Source of the DNA: Prionace glauca | Lineage: Eukaryota > Chordata > Chondrichthyes > Carcharhiniformes > Carcharhinidae | Length of the DNA stretch: 64,000 nt | Assembly: GCA_037974335.1 (NCBI GenBank) | Contig: CM075743.1 | Span: 8,118,449 to 8,182,448, forward strand | Direction: 5' to 3' | Part shown: positions 58,350 through 64,000 of the stretch, in pieces | Layout: each line of letters begins with the position of its first letter | Position numbering within the stretch: position 1 is the stretch's first letter | Notes under the pieces: model-generated | The model's database searches: none | What the model saw: only the letters and a program-made list of their open reading frames with translations | What the model was told of the DNA's origin: nothing | Made by a program: the position numbers and the translations under genes

Positions 58350-58700
58350 AAGGAAGGAAAGAATTTGTCTTTATGATACCCTTCATGATCTTACGGCATC
58401 CAAATCATTTGACAATCAATTGTAATCAGTTATGCGATGTAGGAAATGTGGTAGTCCACAAATAGCAATAGATTCTCTTTGTTCAACGATGTTGATTGAA
58501 CCTGGGACAACTCCCCTATTCTTCTTCAAAGAGACCTATTGGATCATCACACTCACCAGACAAGATACATAAAGCATAAATTTATTGCCTCAGCTGTTAA
58601 GATAGAGCATCTGTTGTCAGCATATGTTACAAGTTCAGATCTCTGGAGTTGGACTTCAACCCATCAACTACAAACTCATCAAGTTTCCTTTGACAACACC
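58350..58700 (-). repeat. SINE-like repeat (TATAAATGCAA-tail family), antisense
   Basis: Matches the layout of 53870-54300 (AGGAAATGTGGTAGTCCACA, ACGATGTTGATTGAACCTGG, CTGGAGTTGGACTTCAACCC). Diverged. Confidence 0.55.
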
Positions 58701-58734
58701 TTTCAATCCTGTGACAATTACTATCTAGAAGGAC

Positions 58735-58895
58735 AAAAGCAGAAGACTCACGGGAACACCACCACATATGTGTTCCCTCCAAGCTACATATCATCCTGTC
58801 TGGGAGATATATCGCCGTTCCTTCACTGTCACTGATTCTGGAACTCCATCCCTAACAGCATTGTGGGTGTACCTAAACCACATGGACTGCAGCAG
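58735..58895 (+). mobile_element. LINE family A, C-terminal coding (left part)
   Basis: GGGAACACCACCACATATGT ... ATATATCGCCGTTCCTTCAC ... CTAACAGCATTGTGGGTGTA. Split by a SINE and completed at 59191-59290. Confidence 0.85.
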
Positions 58896-59190
58896 TTTAC
58901 TTATTTATTAGTGTCACAAGTAGGCTTACATTAACACTGCAATTAAGTTACTGTGAAAATTCCCCAGTTGCCACACTCCAGCATCTGTTTGAGTACACTG
59001 AAGGGGAATTTAGCATGGCCAATGCACCAAACCCGTACATCTTTTGGACAGTGGGAGAAAACTGGAACATCTGGAGGAAACCCATGCAGACATGAGGGAA
59101 CATGCAGAATCACACAGACAATAACGAAGCTGGGAATCGAACATGGGTTCCTGGCGCAGTGAGACAGCAGTGCAACCACTGTGCCACCGC
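58896..59190 (-). repeat. V-SINE, complete, AATAAATAA tail type, antisense
   Basis: Tail TTACTTATTTATTAGTGTCA ... GCAATTAAGTTACTGTGAAA, V domain CATGCAGACATGAGGGAACA, head GTGCAACCACTGTGCCACCG. Inserted into LINE family A. Confidence 0.9.
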
Positions 59191-59290
59191 GCTGAAGGAC
59201 ACAGCTCACCAATACCTCAACGGTAGTTAAGGATAGGCAACAAATGTTGGCTTAGCTAGTGATGTGCACATTCCATGATAGGATAAATTT
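59191..59290 (+). mobile_element. LINE family A, 3' end (right part)
   Basis: CTCACCAATACCTCAACGGT, GGCAACAAATGTTGGCTTAG and TCCATGATAGGATAAA: the terminal tail after the SINE. Confidence 0.8.
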
Positions 59291-59861
59291 TTAAAAACCA
59301 GGGGACTGCAATGTTACCTGGAACAAGTTGACTTCAAGCAAAGTTCCCTCCATTCTGTTCCATTAACTATTTAAAGAGGTTGATATATATGATGCTTTCA
59401 TTTAAAGCATTCTCCCAGAAGTATTAAGATAATTACTTGCTGGTTCACTGGAATCTCTATGAATTATACAAACAACTGATTTGAAATGGAAAAACTGTCT
59501 AACAATTTTAAGTATTACTGTAATATCCTTCCTGCAAAATTAGAATTTTAGCAAAAAAAATCACACAACAGCACACAAGTGTAATTTAATCCCCTTTTTA
59601 AAGTAATACAAATTGTGCTTTTCAAGATACTTTAAAATAAATTTTACATTTATTCAGAAAACTTCCAATAAACTTGTCAGATTTCTTTTTCTCAATCAGC
59701 AATCTCCCCCCTCACCACCTTCTCTTTTTCTCTCAGGTGGGTGGTATATACTTCTTTCTTTCTCACACTCTTTGCCAACTTAATACAATGGTTCCTGAAT
59801 TGGAGGTTCACTAAGGTTATTAGAGGCATAAGAAACACTGGCTGGTCTACAGCTTGAACCA
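59291..59861. other. no gene seen
   Basis: AT-rich; nothing recognised. Confidence 0.4.
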
Positions 59862-60225
59862 GTTTTTTTATTTCAAAAATATGCTTTATTCATAAAAAAA
59901 ACTCTCAAATAAACCATTGCAAAACAACATATCCAATAATTACAAACAGTGCAAAAGAAGTCATTTTCACAATACGATACGATGCTTATTTACACAACAT
60001 TGCATTCACTACATTTCAAAGCTTAAAACTACATACGTACATCAGATTTTACTGTGTGCTGCTATTTTTCAGTTTAGCACACAGTTACGCAGGCCGAGGG
60101 TGTTCTGCAGTTACCGGGCTCTCGGTCTGCTTTGGTTGAAAGGCATTACACTGCGGCTTTTCCCCATTGTGCCTTTGCAGCGGCTGCCCCAAACTTGAGC
60201 GCATCCCTCAGCAGGTACTCATCAT
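59862..60225 (-). mobile_element. LINE-like family B, 3' end, antisense
   Basis: Left edge poly-A-like tail (TTTATTCATAAAAAAAACTC). Right part GCAGCGGCTGCCCCAAACTT ... CGCATCCCTCAGCAGGTAC, whose minus frame reads LRDALKFGAA, as in 52624. Clade unknown. Confidence 0.55.
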
Positions 60226-60905
60226 TGTAAAACATTAATTTTTTTATATAGCCTTTGGTTAACTCCTTGATGGAAGAACTTTGGAATTTGAGTCCATGAG
60301 ATATAGCAAGGGTAGAAAACTGAAAACATTTTCAGAAAACATTTTGAAAAAATTGTTGGGACGCAGGAGTCAGACTCCCCAATCAGATTAATAGAATGAC
60401 ATTGACACTCCCCATGATAATGTGTGTTCAAAGGTTTAGAATGGAAACTCATCATACAAAATATAAGAATGCAGACAAGAATTGCATATCGACATTAAGC
60501 CTTTTGTGTGTACGGAAAATATGTAAATTGCATTGTATCTTAATTCATGCAACTTTTCTGCACCCCAACTTGGTTTTATTTGGTAAAGAAATTGATTTCA
60601 GTGTTTCCCATATTGTTTCAAACAGTGTCTGCATTTCAAAAGTACTTCATTGGCTGTTCTTTTGGACATGCCAGGCTCATGAAAGGTCTTCCATGAATAT
60701 AAGCCTTTCATTTTTATGATACTTTTTCAACGTGAGTTGTTTGCTAAGTGTTAATTTAATCGTAACACCATGTGATCTACAGTGGTTTGTGTTTTGAAAG
60801 TGACCCTTTTTTAAACTTCCTTAAACAATGTTAAAGTGTGACATTAACAGTGTTGGAAAAAAATTGCATTTTGCACAAATATTGGATTTTGTTTAGTGTT
60901 CGATG
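60226..60905. other. no gene seen
   Basis: AT-rich; nothing recognised. Confidence 0.4.
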
Positions 60906-60910
60906 TGGAA

Positions 60911-61210
60911 ATCATAGAATCAAAAATCCCTACAGTGCAGGAGGTCATTCAGCCCATCGAGTCTACACCACCCACAATCCCACCAAGGCTCTATTCTTAT
61001 AACCCTGCTAATCCCCTGATACAAACGTCAATTTAGCATGGCTAATCAACCTAACCCACACATCTTTGGACTGTGGGAGAAACCGGAACATCCAGAGGAA
61101 ATCCACACAGACATGGAGAAAATGTGCAAACTCCACACTGTGACCCCAGAATTGAACCCGGGTCCCTGGTGCTGTGAGGCAGCAGTGCTAACCACTGTGC
61201 CACCATGTCC
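60911..61210 (-). repeat. V-SINE, near complete, antisense
   Basis: Tail ATCATAGAATCAAAAATCCC, CGAGTCTACACCACCCACAA, V domain GGAGAAACCGGAACATCCAG, head TTGAACCCGGGTCCCTGG ... TAACCACTGTGCCACC. Confidence 0.9.
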
Positions 61211-61357
61211 CACCCCCTACCCCCACCATATGAATCATACAGACCAGAGATGTTCTCAAATTCCATTCCTGGTCTTTACTATGCTTGTTGATGCCAGCTA
61301 GGCTGGCAGCAAGGACAAAATAATTCTCCATAACAACTCAAACTAGCATTTTGTTTC

Positions 61358-62110
61358 ATAAGAACATAAGAAATAGGAGCAGGAGTAGGCCATCTGGCCC
61401 TTCGAGCCTGCCCCGCCATTCAATAAGATCATGGCTGATCTGTCGCTGCTCAGTTCCACTTTCCCGCTTTCTCCCCATAACCCTTAATCCCTTCTCTTAT
61501 CAAAAACCCATCAACCCGCGTCTTAAAAATATTTAGCGAGGCAGCCTCCACCACTTCAACGGGCAGAGATTCACCACCCTTTGAGTGAAGAAGTTCCTTC
61601 TTAACTCCGTTCTAAACCGCCCCCCTTTTATCTTGAGGCTGTGCCCCCTAGTCCTACTGTCTTTTTTGAGCAGGAAGAGTCTCTCCACCTCTATCCTATC
61701 CATCCCATTCATCATCTTATACGTCTCAATGAGATCTCCCCTCATTCTTCTAAACTCTAACGAGTACAAGCCCAGTTTATTCAGCCTCTCCTCATAGCTC
61801 AACCCCCTCAACTCCGGTATCAGCCTAATAAACCTCCTCTGCACTCCCTCCAAGGCCAAAATATCTTTGCGCAGGTGCGGCGCCCAAAACTGCACACAGT
61901 ACTCCAGCTGCGGCCTCACCAATGCCCTATACAGCTGCAGCAAGACCTCCCTACTTTTATATTCAATCCCCCTCGCTATGAAGGCCAGCATCCCATTCGC
62001 CTTCCTGACCACCTGCTGCACCTGCAAGCTGGGTTTTTGCGATTCATGCACAGGACCCCGAGGTTCCTCTGCACCGTCGCCTGCTGCAGTTTTTCGCCCC
62101 GTAAGTAATA
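61358..62110 (-). mobile_element. Young CR1-type LINE, 3' end
   Basis: Same subfamily as 337, 47222 and 54815 (MLAFIARGIEYKSREVLLQL, ALVRPQLEYCVQFWAPHL, RRNFFTQRVVNL). 5'-truncated at the KSYYLRGE-type block. Small deletions near 61570 and 62055 break the frame. Confidence 0.93.
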
Positions 62111-62387
62111 GTTTCCTATCTTACCCATTCTCTAGCATTGGAAAAATGTTGTGCATTGATATTGGCTGAGGTTAGGATTGAGCTCATGTGTGATTTCCTT
62201 GACAATTACCATTCAAATTTTAATTTAATACATGGGGAGAGGCCCAGGCAGTTGAGGATATAATGGCAACAACAGGGCTTAAACTCACCAAGATTCACTG
62301 CCTTCAGAAGAGGTTAGGCAACATAAAAACACAAGACAGAACAGCAGGGGTCACTATTCAGCCTCTTGAGTTTGTTCCACAATTTAG
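62111..62387. other. no gene seen
   Basis: Nothing recognised. Confidence 0.4.
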
Positions 62388-62545
62388 TAATCTACAGTGC
62401 AGAAGGATGCCATGCAACCCAGGCCCTCTCCATGAAACCCTACATAATTACCCCACTAAACTCCCAAATCCTGGGACAGCAAGGGGCATTTTTTTGATGG
62501 TCACTTTACCTAACCTGGACTGTGGGAGGAAATCCAATATTATGG
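62388..62545 (-). repeat. V-SINE fragment, antisense, decayed
   Basis: CTACAGTGCAGAAGGATGCC, ACCCAGGCCCTCTCCATGAA and ACCTGGACTGTGGGAGGAA keep V-SINE order with deletions. Confidence 0.65.
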
Positions 62546-63070
62546 CTGATTCTCTACCTCAATTCCAATTTTTCATGTGATTTCCAGAACCTTAATTTCC
62601 TTTGTATCCAAAATTACATCAGAAATAGGAGCGGTGGAACTGGGGGGGGGAGTAAAGTAAGAGAAGGGGAAAGATATTGAAACAATGTCACTTTGTTCAC
62701 TCTTGACAGTGAGGAAGTTATTTGTCATTGAAAATGTTGTGGAGTTTCGTTCTTTATGGACGCAAAGAGGACTCTCACATCTCTGTGTTCCCAGTACAAA
62801 GTTTTCACACTTGAATGACCCAATCTGTGAGCTGCTAGCTTGCATGACCGATCACATGATTAGCCTGGTGACTCACAGTCAAATCTGTCCTTCCACAAGT
62901 AAATCCCCTTGTTAACTCTTAACTACTCTGGGAGATAGGGGAAACACCAGAATATTTTCAATGCCAAACAATTTCCTTAGTGTCAGAAGTGGAGAAGAGA
63001 TTGCAACTACCTCAGCCTCTTTCCCCTTCTCTTTCTTCTTTCACAGGTTCCCCTATTCTTCTAGCTCAAA
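62546..63070. other. no gene seen
   Basis: Nothing recognised. Confidence 0.4.
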
Positions 63071-63074
63071 TTCA

Positions 63075-64000
63075 TTTAGAACATAGAACATTACAGCACA
63101 AACAGGCCCTTCGGCCCTCGAGTTGCGCCGATCGCATCAACCCCAGCAATCTATAGACCTATCTATAACCCCCAATCCCATTAAACCCCATATACTCATC
63201 CAGAAGTCTTTTAAAAGACCCCAGCGAGTTCGCCTCCACCACCGACGACGGCAGCCGATTCCAATCACTCACTACCCTCTGAGTGAAAAACTTACCCCTA
63301 ACATCACCTCTGTACTTCCCTCCCCGCACCTTAAATCTGTGTCCTCTCGTAGCGACCATTTCAACCCGGGGAAATAGCCTCTGAGAGTCCACCCTATCTA
63401 TTCTTCTCAACATTTTATAAACTTCTATCAGGTCGCCTCTCAACCTTCGCCTCTCCAGGGAAAAGAGTCCCAGCTCCCTCAACCTATCTTCATAAGGCAT
63501 GCCTCCCAATCCAGGCAACATCCTTGTAAATCTCCTCTGCACCCTTTCAATAGCTTCTACGTCTTTCCTATAGTGAGGCGACCAGAACTGCGCACAGTAC
63601 TCCAAATGAGGCCTGACGAGGGTCCTGTAAAGTTGCAGCATTACCTCCCGACTCCTAAACTCAATCCCTCGATTAATGAAGGCCAGTACACCATACGCCT
63701 TCTTGACCACCTCCTCCACCTGCGAGGCCGATTTAAGAGTCCTGTGAACCCGGACCCCGAGATCCTTCTGCTCTTCAACGCTACTAAGACCCCTGCCCTT
63801 AATAGTGTACTCGTTCATCCCGTTGGTTCTGCCGAAATGGACTACTACACATTTATCCGCGTTGAAGTCCATCTGCCACTTCTCCGCTCATTCCTGCATC
63901 CTATCTATGTCCTGCTGCAACTTTTGACATCCTTCCAGACCATCCACAACACCGCCGACCTTCGTGTCATCAGCGAACTTGCTAACCCATCCCTCCACTT
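63075..64000 (-). mobile_element. CR1-type LINE, second subfamily, runs off the window
   Basis: Minus-strand frame: MDFNADKCVVVHFGRTNGMN, LAFINRGIEFRSREVMLQLY, YRKDVEAIERVQRRFTRMLP, KFFTQRVVSDWNRLPSSVVE. The tail at the left edge is AGAACATAGAACATTACAGC, unlike the first subfamily. The frame is open for about 237 codons; an in-frame stop lies just upstream of it near 63890. The RT core lies beyond 64000. Confidence 0.92.

Overview
The window looks like a piece of a cartilaginous-fish (shark-type) nuclear genome. The evidence is indirect: one intron-rich vertebrate immune-receptor gene lies in a sea of CR1-type LINEs, V-SINE-superfamily tRNA SINEs, a Penelope-like element, an hAT MITE and Ty3/Gypsy fossils, a mix I associate with elasmobranchs. 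There is no bacterial-style gene organisation. Most long open frames are LINE reverse transcriptase or antisense shadows of repeats.

The only host gene I can build runs on the + strand from 7932 to 31824. Its seven coding exons have GT-AG introns in phases 1,1,1,2,1,0, and they join into an uninterrupted 409-residue type I membrane protein. It has a signal peptide, a V-type Ig domain of the CD300/pIgR kind (with the extra Cys pair), a C2-type Ig domain that reads like those of Fc-receptor-like proteins, a Ser/Thr-rich stalk, a transmembrane helix with no charged residue, and a tail with two ITIMs and two ITSM-like motifs. It should be an inhibitory or dual-signalling leukocyte receptor. Candidate poly(A) signals lie near 33.2 kb.

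Region by region: 0-7.9 kb holds a young CR1 copy with target-site duplication, an hAT MITE, a LINE piece and a minus-strand Ty3/Gypsy fossil. 7.9-31.8 kb is the receptor gene; its introns carry CR1s (one with a 74-bp tandem tail), V-SINEs, a tRNA SINE, an L2-like LINE, and a 2.26-kb Penelope-like element with RT and GIY-YIG domains inserted in a SINE with a 9-bp duplication. 31.8-64 kb has no recognisable host gene: it is nested LINEs (CR1, an older LINE, an L2-like LINE and an unplaced LINE family), V-SINEs, a second Gypsy fossil with LTR and polypurine tract, an LTR-like stretch, and near-identical young CR1 copies at 47.2, 54.8 and 61.4 kb. A second CR1 subfamily runs off the right edge.

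The transposon parts make a connected picture. One tRNA SINE shares its 3' tail with a LINE present in several pieces, and V-SINEs occur with at least three tails, two of which match CR1 3' ends found here. Penelope-type 3' ends, alone or as foldbacks, repeat a motif that resembles a hammerhead-ribozyme core. Repeat boundaries are read by eye and are good to roughly 5-40 bases unless a target-site duplication is quoted.
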